From DASQZT01 sp963728965 (GTDB taxonomy: Bacteria > Acidobacteriota > Terriglobia > Bryobacterales > Bryobacteraceae): a stretch of DNA of 64,000 nucleotides. Position 1 is the first letter of the stretch, and every line of letters starts with the position of its first letter. This document shows positions 28,412-35,808 of the stretch, in pieces. The notes beneath the pieces are model-generated. The model had not been told where the DNA came from, ran no database searches, and saw only the letters and a program-made list of their open reading frames with translations. The DNA lies in NCBI GenBank assembly GCA_963728965.1, contig CAVSMH010000006.1, positions 1,984,001 through 2,048,000 of the forward strand, given 5' to 3'. The position numbers were made by a program, and so were the translations under genes.

Positions 28412-28433
28412 TCCCGGAACCCGGAAGAGAACT

Positions 28434-29597
28434 ATGTATCCCCTGACCATCGGGCTGGCTATCGAAAACCGAGACTTGCGGGAACAGGCGCGGGCGTGCC
28501 TGGCGAACCTGCCGTTCCGCGTCATTGTGGAGCATCAGGACACCGGAGACCTGAGTCTTTTCCTGGAGCGCCTGGAGCGAATGCGGCCCGATGTGGTCCT
28601 GGTCGATATCAGCACCCACAAAGACCCGCTCGAAAACCTCGTGGTTCCGATCCGCAAGGCCATTGGCGATCCCATGATCATCGCCTTGAATGTGACCGCG
28701 GATGCCGAGGCGATCCTGCACTCCCTGCGCGCGGGGATTAATGAGTACCTCTTCCCGCCGCTTCAGGAGCCCCTGCGCAAAGCCCTGGAGAAGCGATCCG
28801 CCGAGCGCAGCAAACGACGCGACAGCGGCGCCAAGGCCAACGGCAAGTGTTTCGGATTTCTGTCCGCAAAGGGCGGCTGCGGGGCGACCACGCTGGTGTG
28901 CCACGTGGCCGCCGAAATCGGCCGCCTTAATCAGAAGGTCCTGCTGGCCGACCTGGATCTGGATGCCGGCCTGGTCGGCTTCATCACTAAAACCAAAGCG
29001 GTCTACTCCATTCTGGATGCCTTCAACAACCTCCACCGGCTGGATGTCTCCTATTGGAAAGCGCTCGTGTCGAACGGCATTCCGGGCGTGGAGATTGTCG
29101 CCGCGCCGCTCGCCCTGGCTTCCAAACAGCAGCCCAAGGACGATCAGGTGCGGCAGGTAATGGCGTTTGCTCGGCCCCTTTACGACTGGATCCTGGCCGA
29201 CCTGGGACGCAGCCTCAACCGCCTCTCCATGGCCGCCTTGGATGAGATCGACGAAGTCTGCATGGTCACCACGCTCGAGGTTCCGGCCCTGCACCAGTCC
29301 AAACAGATCATTCAGACCCTGCTCGACAGCGGATACGGCAAGGCGCGCATCCGGCTGATCCTCAACCGCTCTCCCAAGCGGCTCGACATCACCCCGGGCG
29401 AGCTCGAACGAATGTTGGGCGTACCTATCTTTTTCATGGTGCCCAACGACTATCCGGAATTGTACGAAACCTACGCCGAAGGCCGCATGCTCAACCGTAA
29501 CTCGGACCTCGGCAAGAGCCTGGCCAAACTGGCGCTCAAACTTACCGGGGCCGAAGAGGAAAAGACCTCCAAGAAGAAGTTCGCGTTGTTTGGGTAG
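28434..29597 (+). CDS. cpaE: Tad pilus localisation ATPase CpaE/TadZ
   Basis: The 387-residue protein starts at the ATG at 28434, with GGAAGAGA upstream. Residues 1-125 form a receiver-like domain (VVLVDIS near residue 56) that probably is not phosphorylated in the usual way. Residues ~140-360 are a MinD/ParA ATPase with the deviant Walker A KGGCGATT near residue 147 and the switch VLLADLDLDAGLVGF. TadZ/CpaE proteins position the pilus machine, often at a pole. The order between secretin and CpaF ATPase is standard for Tad loci. Confidence 0.92.
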   Translation: MYPLTIGLAIENRDLREQARACLANLPFRVIVEHQDTGDLSLFLERLERMRPDVVLVDISTHKDPLENLVVPIRKAIGDPMIIALNVTADAEAILHSLRAGINEYLFPPLQEPLRKALEKRSAERSKRRDSGAKANGKCFGFLSAKGGCGATTLVCHVAAEIGRLNQKVLLADLDLDAGLVGFITKTKAVYSILDAFNNLHRLDVSYWKALVSNGIPGVEIVAAPLALASKQQPKDDQVRQVMAFARPLYDWILADLGRSLNRLSMAALDEIDEVCMVTTLEVPALHQSKQIIQTLLDSGYGKARIRLILNRSPKRLDITPGELERMLGVPIFFMVPNDYPELYETYAEGRMLNRNSDLGKSLAKLALKLTGAEEEKTSKKKFALFG

Positions 29598-29701
29598 GAG
29601 CACGTAGAGATTGGGAAAGAAATCAACGTCGCGAGTCTCCATCGGCGACACACGAAAACAACCGGACAGGCAAGCATGCCTGGCCTAACTGAAAGGGTGC
29701 C

Positions 29702-31063
29702 ATGGCCGTTGTGTTGAATTCGATATCGAGGACGGGCGATAACCGGGAGACCGGGTGGGTCAACCGCCTGTTCGACCGCGAGGGATACACTCCCGAATAC
29801 CAGGAGCTGAAGTTCACGCTCCACCGCAAGCTGCTGGACCGCATCAATCTGGAGGTGCTGTCCTCCATGGCCGGAGAGCGGGTCCGCGCCGAGATTCGCG
29901 CTGCCGTCGCCAAGCTGGTGGAGGAGGAGAAAACTCCGCTAAGCCTGGTCGAGAAAGACCGCGTCATCGAGGAGATCCTCGACGAGGTCTTCGGGCTCGG
30001 ACCGCTCGAGCCGCTGCTCCAGGATCCGACGGTATCGGACATCCTGGTCACCACTCCGCGACTGGTCTACGTGGAGCGCGCGGGCAAACTCTACCGGACG
30101 CCGGTCGAGTTCAAGGACGACGCGCATCTGCTGCGCATTATCGAAAAAGTCGTCTCCCGCGTCGGCCGCCGCGTGGATGAATCGTCGCCGCTGGTGGACG
30201 CCCGCTTGCCCGATGGCTCCCGCGTCAACGCCGCCATTCCCCCGGTAGCGGTGGACGGGCCGCTGCTCTCCATCCGCCGTTTCGGGCGCTACGGTCTACG
30301 CGGCGAAGACCTCGTCGCCAAGCTCACGCTCACCGAAGGCATGCTCGAACTGGCCAAGGCGTGTGTCCGGGCCCGCCTGAATATTCTCATCTGCGGCGGT
30401 ACCGGTTCCGGTAAGACGACCCTCCTCAACGCGCTCTCCTCCTATATTCCGGAAGACGAGCGCATCGTAACTATTGAGGATGCGGCCGAGCTGCGCCTCA
30501 TGCAGACCCACGTGGCGCGCATGGAAACGCGGCCGGCCAACGTGGAAGGCACGGGCGCCATTCACATCCGCCAACTCGTCATCAACGCCCTTCGTATGCG
30601 GCCCGACCGCATCATCGTCGGTGAGTGCCGCTCCGAAGAGGCCCTCGACATGTTGCAGGCCATGAACACCGGCCACGACGGCTCCCTTACCACGGTCCAC
30701 GCCAACTCCCCCCGCGATGGACTGGGGCGCCTCGAGGTGATGGTCGGCATGGCCAACTCCAACATGGGAATCCGCTCGATCCGGCAGCAGATCGCCAGCG
30801 CCGTCAACCTCTTCGTGCAGGTGGCGCGCTTCAGCGACGGTTCGCGCCGTGTCACCCACATCACCGAGGTGGTGGGCATGGAGCAGGACATCATCACCCT
30901 GCAGGACATTTTCGTGTTCGAGAAGACCGGCATCACCGAGAACGGCAAGGTTCTCGGACGTTTCCGGGCTACGGGAATCCGCCCGAAATTCTATGAACGA
31001 TTGAAGGCCTGCGGCATCGCTCTACCGGCGCAGCTCTTCCAAACGGTTGTGGAGATCAACTAA
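29702..31063 (+). CDS. cpaF: Tad pilus assembly ATPase CpaF/TadA
   Basis: This 453-residue protein belongs to the type II/IV secretion ATPase superfamily and powers pilin polymerisation from the cytoplasmic face. Visible elements are the N-terminal domain with GLGPLEPLLQDPTVSDILV near residue 100, Walker A GGTGSGKTT near 233, the Asp box VTIEDAAELRL, Walker B MRPDRIIVGECR near 300, and the His box GHDGSLTTVHANSP. AAAGGG stands upstream of the ATG. The stop overlaps the tadB start by one base (TAATG). Confidence 0.96.
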   Translation: MAVVLNSISRTGDNRETGWVNRLFDREGYTPEYQELKFTLHRKLLDRINLEVLSSMAGERVRAEIRAAVAKLVEEEKTPLSLVEKDRVIEEILDEVFGLGPLEPLLQDPTVSDILVTTPRLVYVERAGKLYRTPVEFKDDAHLLRIIEKVVSRVGRRVDESSPLVDARLPDGSRVNAAIPPVAVDGPLLSIRRFGRYGLRGEDLVAKLTLTEGMLELAKACVRARLNILICGGTGSGKTTLLNALSSYIPEDERIVTIEDAAELRLMQTHVARMETRPANVEGTGAIHIRQLVINALRMRPDRIIVGECRSEEALDMLQAMNTGHDGSLTTVHANSPRDGLGRLEVMVGMANSNMGIRSIRQQIASAVNLFVQVARFSDGSRRVTHITEVVGMEQDIITLQDIFVFEKTGITENGKVLGRFRATGIRPKFYERLKACGIALPAQLFQTVVEIN

Positions 31064-32031
31064 TGCCCGTTGTGATCGCCTGTTTCCTGATCGTATTCTT
31101 CCTGATTCTGTTCGCGGTCAGTGCCGGGCTCAAGTTTTTCGAGACCCGCCGCAAGAAGCAGGTAGTGGACATGCTGCAAACGGCGGCCGGGGAGCCCGTC
31201 ATCGCCGTGGCCAGCCTGTTGAAGGAACTCGAGCCCGAGCGGGAAGCCGGCCTCAAGGGCCTGGTCCGGTCATTACAGTTCTCCCGCCATGCCCAGGAGC
31301 AATTGCAGCAGGCGGGGCTGAACTGGCCTGCCACCCGGCTCATCACCATGATGGCCCTGATGACCATTCCCGGTTTCCTGCTGGGATTCCTGTTCCCCAT
31401 CCTGGTCAGCCCCGCGGCTACCGCCGTCGTTTGCGGGGCGACCTGCGGACTGTTGCCCTACCTGTTCGTCCGGACCAAACGGAAGAAGCGTCTCGAAAAC
31501 CTGGAAGAGCAGTTTCCGGAGTCGCTCGACTTCCTTTCCCGCTCCATGCGGGCCGGGCATGCTTTCACCATCAGCCTCGAGATGGTGGGCGACGAGATGG
31601 CCGACCCGCTGGGCCAGGAATTCCGCGCACTGTTCAACGAGCAGAACCTGGGCGCGCCCCTCGATGTCGCCCTGGGCAACTTCAACGCGCGCGTGCCGCT
31701 GCTCGACGTCCGCTTCTTTACTTCGTCGGTGCTGTTGCAGAAGCAGACCGGCGGCAATCTGAGTGAGATCCTCACACGCCTGGCCTATGTAATCCGCGAG
31801 CGATTCCGGCTCAAAGGACAGGTCAAGGCCGCCAGCGCCCATGGCCGGCTCACCGCCACCATCCTTACCGTCCTGCCGGTCGTCACCATGGTCGGACTGC
31901 TGATGGTGGCGCCCGGATACCTCCAGCAAATGGCGGCCGACCCGGACGGCAAGAAACTGATCGCCGGCGCCATCATCGCCCAGATCCTGGGAAATATCAG
32001 CATCAAGAAGATCATAAACATCAAGGTGTGA
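31063..32031 (+). CDS. tadB: Tad pilus inner-membrane platform protein TadB
   Basis: The 322-residue protein has an N-terminal membrane helix (PVVIACFLIVFFLILFAVSAG), two central ones near residues 95-150, and a T2SSF/GspF domain (LEEQFPESLDFLSRSMRAGHAFTISLE ... QKQTGGNLSEIL...) followed by a C-terminal helix. TadB and TadC form the inner-membrane platform with the CpaF ATPase. Its start overlaps the cpaF stop by one base, and one base separates its stop from tadC. Confidence 0.93.
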   Translation: MPVVIACFLIVFFLILFAVSAGLKFFETRRKKQVVDMLQTAAGEPVIAVASLLKELEPEREAGLKGLVRSLQFSRHAQEQLQQAGLNWPATRLITMMALMTIPGFLLGFLFPILVSPAATAVVCGATCGLLPYLFVRTKRKKRLENLEEQFPESLDFLSRSMRAGHAFTISLEMVGDEMADPLGQEFRALFNEQNLGAPLDVALGNFNARVPLLDVRFFTSSVLLQKQTGGNLSEILTRLAYVIRERFRLKGQVKAASAHGRLTATILTVLPVVTMVGLLMVAPGYLQQMAADPDGKKLIAGAIIAQILGNISIKKIINIKV

Positions 32032-32032
32032 T

Positions 32033-32986
32033 ATGGAACATCCACTCATATTTGCCATTTGCGCGTTTTTGATGTTGATGGTGCTGATGAGTTGGGTCGG
32101 CTACCGCCTGTTCTACCTGCCCGGCCGCATGCTCAAGCAGCTTGGCCGGCCGGTCATCAGCGGTGAATTCGGAGGTCAGGCCGCGGCCGGAGACGTCGAA
32201 ACCCAACCCGGCACGATTGTTACCTTCCTCCAGCAGATCGGTGCCAGGGTGCCTACGTCCGACGTCGATGTCGCCAACCTCCGCACTTTGCTGATCCGTG
32301 CCGGTTTCCGCTCCGAACATGCCCTGCCGGTTCTTTACGGCATGCGCATCGTCTGCGTTCTGGCCATGTGCGTGTTGTGCGCCATGGCCGTCGCGCGCAT
32401 GGAGTCGGGGAACGCCGGCCTCAACCTGATCATGATCCTGTTCGGCGGCGTCATCGGCTGGATGCTCCCGAAGATGCTGCTGGAGAGGAAAGTCAAAAGC
32501 CGCCAGGAAATCCTGCGGCTCTCGCTGCCCGACGCCCTCGACCTGCTGGTCGTCTCGGTCGAAGCTGGTCTCGGCCTCGATATGGCCATGCAGCACGTCG
32601 CCCGGGAATTGCAGGTGAGCCACCCCCAGCTCAGTGAGGAGCTCTCCCTGGTCACTCTCGAAATGCGCGCCGGCAAACGCCGCGCCGACGCGCTCCGCAA
32701 TCTCGCCGAGCGAACCGGCGAAGGCGAGATCCGCAAACTGATCGCCATCCTGGTGCAAAGCGACCGCTTCGGCACCAGCATGGGCGAGTCTCTGCGCACG
32801 CACTCCGATTTCATGCGCAACCGCCGCCGGCAGGAAGCCGAAGAACGGGCCGGCAAGGTGGGCGTCAAGCTGGTATTCCCGATCTTCTTTTTCATTCTGC
32901 CGTCGATGCTAATCGTGGCGGCGGGGCCGGGACTCCTCCAGGTGTTTAAGTACCTCTTCCCGATGATGAAGAACATCCAATCGTAA
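32033..32986 (+). CDS. tadC: Tad pilus inner-membrane platform protein TadC
   Basis: This 317-residue T2SSF-domain protein is paralogous to TadB. It has an N-terminal helix (PLIFAICAFLMLMVLMSWVG), two helices near residues 100-150, the GspF core (LSLPDALDLLVVSVEAGLGLDMAMQHV ... LIAILVQSDRFGTSMGESLRTHSD) and a C-terminal helix (FPIFFFILPSMLIVAAGPGLL). It is the last recognised Tad gene; 18 bp follow before a mini-protein gene. Prepilin peptidase (TadV), pseudopilins (TadE/F) and TadG are not in the window. Confidence 0.93.
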   Translation: MEHPLIFAICAFLMLMVLMSWVGYRLFYLPGRMLKQLGRPVISGEFGGQAAAGDVETQPGTIVTFLQQIGARVPTSDVDVANLRTLLIRAGFRSEHALPVLYGMRIVCVLAMCVLCAMAVARMESGNAGLNLIMILFGGVIGWMLPKMLLERKVKSRQEILRLSLPDALDLLVVSVEAGLGLDMAMQHVARELQVSHPQLSEELSLVTLEMRAGKRRADALRNLAERTGEGEIRKLIAILVQSDRFGTSMGESLRTHSDFMRNRRRQEAEERAGKVGVKLVFPIFFFILPSMLIVAAGPGLLQVFKYLFPMMKNIQS

Positions 32987-33004
32987 ACGCAAAGGAGAAA
33001 GACG

Positions 33005-33103
33005 ATGACCGAAACTTTGATTCAAACGATGATCTGGCTCGGCGCCGGCGGAGCCCTTTTGGTTTTCCTCAAGCGCCGCCGCTCGCGCCGGGCCCAACCC
33101 TAG
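33005..33103 (+). CDS. 32-residue single-span membrane peptide, copy 1
   Basis: The reading frame ATG 33005 to TAG 33103 encodes 32 residues and has a strong ribosome binding site (AAAGGAGAAA, 7 bp before the ATG). The peptide is a hydrophobic segment centred on IWLGAGGALLVFL followed by a basic tail RRRSRRAQP, giving an N-out/C-in single-span topology. Copy 2 at 33154 has the same plan and 16 of 27 aligned residues identical, with the same AAAGGAGAAA site, which argues for translation and a duplication origin. It lies 18 bp after tadC. No known family is recognised; the shape resembles the hydrophobic-plus-Arg end of sorting signals, but with no cargo. Confidence 0.75.
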   Translation: MTETLIQTMIWLGAGGALLVFLKRRRSRRAQP

Positions 33104-33153
33104 GACAGAACGCGGGTCGACATCGACACACGAATAAGAAAGGAGAAATCCAG

Positions 33154-33249
33154 GTGCACATCGCAATCCAAGGAACGATCTGGTTGGGCGCGGGCATCAC
33201 GCTGGTCCTGCTTCTCACGCGCCGCCGCAAGCGCCGTGCACTCCGTTAA
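33154..33249 (+). CDS. 31-residue single-span membrane peptide, copy 2
   Basis: GTG 33154 to TAA 33249 encodes 31 residues, preceded by AAAGGAGAAA with 8 bp spacing. It is paralogous to copy 1: shared IQ, IWLGAG and RRRxRRA, a hydrophobic stretch IWLGAGITLVLLL, and an even more basic end (RRRKRRALR). The start codon differs (GTG versus ATG). The frame of the next gene could begin at a GTG inside this one (33236), but I place that start at 33320. The function is unknown; possible roles are a small subunit of the Tad platform, a membrane regulator, or a substrate of the downstream genes, all inference. Confidence 0.72.
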   Translation: MHIAIQGTIWLGAGITLVLLLTRRRKRRALR

Positions 33250-33319
33250 GCCGCAGCACGCGGAGATTGGCGTGGCGCCCGGCCCCGGGTCGCCAGCCAA
33301 TCGCCAGCCAGGCTCACTT

Positions 33320-34174
33320 ATGTCCCTCGAAGCCCTAGCCGGCAGACAGAACCCCGATGGCGGCTGGCCCTACGTGCGCGGCCGCTCGTGGACCGAACCG
33401 ACCGTTTATGCCATTCTGGCCATGCTGGCAGCCGGGGGCGGCCCTGCCGGCAAGGGCCTGGCGTGGCTGCGCCGGACCCAGGGACCGGATGGAGGCTGGC
33501 CGGCGCAGGCCGGCGTCGCCCAAAGCTGCTGGGTGACGGCGCTGGCCGCCCTGCTCCCGCCGGAGCCGCTCGGCTATGCCGGGCACGCGCGCGCGATTGC
33601 CTGGCTCGCCGGAGTGACCGGCATGGAATCCACCCTTCCGTATCGCTTACGAGCCTGGCTGCTCGGCAGCAAGATACCTCCCGAACAGCAGCATTCGGGT
33701 TGGCCTTGGGTGCCGGGAACCGCCGCCTGGGTCGCCCCCACCGCCCTCGCCATCCTGGCGCTCGATAAAGAACATCGCCGTCGTCCCGCGCGTGCGCTCG
33801 GCGAGCGGATCGCATCCGGCAGACACTTCCTGCTCTCCCGCACCTGCGCCGATGGCGGCTGGAATCACGGGGGGACCAACGACCTCGGACACTCCGCCCA
33901 CGCTTATCCCGAAATCACCGGGATGGCGCTGGCGGCGCTCCGCGGCGCCGAAGATCCCAAGCTCGACCGCGCCCTCGCCGTGGCGCACGCCCGCCTCGGC
34001 GACTGCCGCTCGGCCGACGCCCTGAATTGGCTTCGTTTCGGCCTGCTGGCCCACGACGCTCTCCCCGCCGGTTATGGCCCGCCGCCCGAGGTCGCCTATC
34101 GGACCGTGCCCGAGATCGCACTCCAGGCGCTGTTGGCCACGGTCGATACCGGCAGGTGCTTTCTGTGGAGTTGA
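33320..34174 (+). CDS. Small prenyltransferase/squalene-cyclase-repeat protein
   Basis: The 284-residue protein is built from alpha/alpha-toroid repeats with the GGW core: QNPDGGWPYV near residue 10, QGPDGGWPA near 54 and CADGGWNHGG near 173. It is less than half the size of squalene-hopene cyclases and shows no DXDD catalytic motif, so it is not a normal terpene cyclase. The fold family also includes protein prenyltransferase beta subunits and complement-like domains. The start at 33320 (AGG 8 bp upstream) leads straight into the first repeat; GTG 33236 would add 28 residues and overlap the preceding mini-gene. Two bases separate it from the DUF362 gene. Confidence 0.78.
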   Translation: MSLEALAGRQNPDGGWPYVRGRSWTEPTVYAILAMLAAGGGPAGKGLAWLRRTQGPDGGWPAQAGVAQSCWVTALAALLPPEPLGYAGHARAIAWLAGVTGMESTLPYRLRAWLLGSKIPPEQQHSGWPWVPGTAAWVAPTALAILALDKEHRRRPARALGERIASGRHFLLSRTCADGGWNHGGTNDLGHSAHAYPEITGMALAALRGAEDPKLDRALAVAHARLGDCRSADALNWLRFGLLAHDALPAGYGPPPEVAYRTVPEIALQALLATVDTGRCFLWS

Positions 34175-34176
34175 CC

Positions 34177-35166
34177 ATGGCGAGGAAATTCTCCCGGCGC
34201 GAGCTTCTCACCGCATCCGCTGCCGCCGGCTTGAGCGGTTGCAGTACCGGAATCCCCGTGGTCCCGGCGCTGGTTTCCATCATTCGGGCGCCCCGCTATG
34301 ACCAGAACCTCTACGACACGATTCGGCGGATCCTGGTCGACAATGGCGTGGGCATTCGCGGCCGCAGCGTGGTGGTCAAACCCAACCTGGTCGAATTCGA
34401 GCCCGGCAGCGTGATCAACACCCATCCCCTGGTCGTGCACGCGACCCTCGAAGCGCTGATGTCGCTGGGCGCCGCCGAGGTCCGCATCGCCGAAGGCCCG
34501 GGGCACCGCCGCAACACACTCGATCTGGCCGACGCTGCCGGCTACTTCCAGACAGTTCCACAATTCGAAGACCGGTTTGTCGACCTCAATACCGACGATG
34601 TGTCCCCCATCCGGCCCCGCCGGCTGATCTCGCGCCTGGAGCAGATCTATCTCCCTAACACCGCCCTCCGTGCCGATCTGCTGATTTCCCTTCCCAAAAT
34701 GAAGACGCACCACTGGGTGGGGGCCACGCTTTCCATGAAGAACCTGTTCGGCGTTGTGCCGGGCGGCATCTACGGCTGGCCCAAGAACGTGCTGCACTGG
34801 GCCGGCATCTCCGAAAGTATCGCCGATCTGCACGCCGTCTTTCCCCGGCAGTTCGCCATCGTCGACGGAGTGATGGCCATGGAGGGCGACGGACCGATTC
34901 GAGGTGTCCCCAAGCCGATGGGGATCCTGGTGGCCGGCCGCGACCCGGTGGCCGTGGATGCCACCTGTTGCCGCATCATGGGGATCGACCCGCGAAAGAT
35001 CGAGTATCTGACCCTCGCCTCGGCCGGCGCCGGAGCGCGGCTCTCCGAAACCAACATCCAGCAAATCGGCGAGCCCATTTCCCGGGTCGCGGCGGATTTC
35101 GAGCTGCCGCCCGGCTTCTCGAACCTGAGAATCCCCCAATCAGTCAACGGAAGGATGACCCCATGA
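34177..35166 (+). CDS. Tat-signal DUF362 domain protein
   Basis: The 329-residue protein begins MARKFSRRELLTASAAAGLSGC, a twin-arginine signal ending in a possible lipobox, so it is exported folded and perhaps lipid-anchored. The DUF362 domain covers most of the rest: VVVKPNLVEFEPGSVINTHP near residue 67, EVRIAEGPGHRRNT near 103, LISLPKMKTHHWVGATLSMKNLFGVVPG near 170 and DGVMAMEGDGP near 230. DUF362 has no settled function. Ferredoxin-type cysteine clusters, present in some members, are absent here. It starts 2 bp after the repeat-protein stop and overlaps the next small gene by 4 bp. Confidence 0.85.
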   Translation: MARKFSRRELLTASAAAGLSGCSTGIPVVPALVSIIRAPRYDQNLYDTIRRILVDNGVGIRGRSVVVKPNLVEFEPGSVINTHPLVVHATLEALMSLGAAEVRIAEGPGHRRNTLDLADAAGYFQTVPQFEDRFVDLNTDDVSPIRPRRLISRLEQIYLPNTALRADLLISLPKMKTHHWVGATLSMKNLFGVVPGGIYGWPKNVLHWAGISESIADLHAVFPRQFAIVDGVMAMEGDGPIRGVPKPMGILVAGRDPVAVDATCCRIMGIDPRKIEYLTLASAGAGARLSETNIQQIGEPISRVAADFELPPGFSNLRIPQSVNGRMTP

Positions 35167-35315
35167 GCACCCATCGATTCGGCAATGCCCTCGGCCCCAC
35201 GGTTCCACTCTCGCAATTCTCCCACCGGGAGTCGATCCCCTGGCGCGAGATCGCGGTGGATGCAGGACTGCTGGCGCTGTTCCTGCTGACCTCTTCCTGG
35301 TTCGCCCGCGGCTGA
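35163..35315 (+). CDS. 50-residue single-span membrane protein coupled to the DUF362 gene
   Basis: The ATG at 35163 overlaps the DUF362 stop (ATGA), a strong sign of coupled translation. The peptide has a polar N-terminal half (MSTHRFGNALGPTVPLSQFS, then RESIPWREIA) and a C-terminal hydrophobic helix (DAGLLALFLLTSSWF) ending ARG. No family is recognised. It is the last gene of the plus-strand run that begins with the Tad locus; the next gene is convergent, 31 bp on. Confidence 0.7.
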   Translation: MSTHRFGNALGPTVPLSQFSHRESIPWREIAVDAGLLALFLLTSSWFARG

Positions 35316-35346
35316 GCGGCAGCAGCACTGGAGGCCCGCGGCTGCC

Positions 35347-35634
35347 TCACTGTGCTATCGGGCCGGGCGCGGCCAGCATCACCACCAGATTCCAGACCAC
35401 CAGGCCCGCATACCAGTAGGTGATCCACCGCACGATGTGCAGCTTTCCCATCTGGATGCACAGGCCGCCCAAAGCCAGGGCGAGCACCTTGGACGCAACG
35501 ACGCCGAAACCGGGCGTGACGTGCATGAGCACGCGGATAAAGGGGCTGGCCTCCGCCGCGCCCATCCGGAAACCGACGAAAGTCGTTAGCAGGTCCAGTA
35601 ACTGGAGATAAACGAAAATGTAAACAATAGACAT
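35347..35634 (-). CDS. Small membrane protein, DUF5658-like
   Basis: The 95-residue protein has three hydrophobic helices: IVYIFVYLQLLDLLTTFVGF, FGVVASKVLALALGGLCI and WITYWYAGLVVWNLVVML. The opening LQLLDLLTTFVGFRMGAAEASPF matches the pattern of DUF5658-type proteins (LD..TT...G..E.NP). AGGA stands before the ATG. The function is unknown. It is convergent with the preceding run. The 174 bp upstream contain no other gene. Confidence 0.7.
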   Translation of the reverse strand: MSIVYIFVYLQLLDLLTTFVGFRMGAAEASPFIRVLMHVTPGFGVVASKVLALALGGLCIQMGKLHIVRWITYWYAGLVVWNLVVMLAAPGPIAQ

Positions 35635-35808
35635 CTTCTTTTCCTGCTAATTCAATCGACGGTTACCGGAATTCGTGTAGTGCGAGGCCGAAATTACCCG
35701 CTTCAAATCGTACCATTCGTACTGGTCGGACGGCTCTGATTTTTGGGTACTTTCGGATGTCGATTGGCCGGCTGCCAATGTACATCGCCAAAGCTGTCCC
35801 AAACGTAG

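Noticed and set aside
26855..28525. 556-codon open frame antisense to the secretin gene
   Set aside because: It is opposite an unambiguous secretin and its translation resembles no family.
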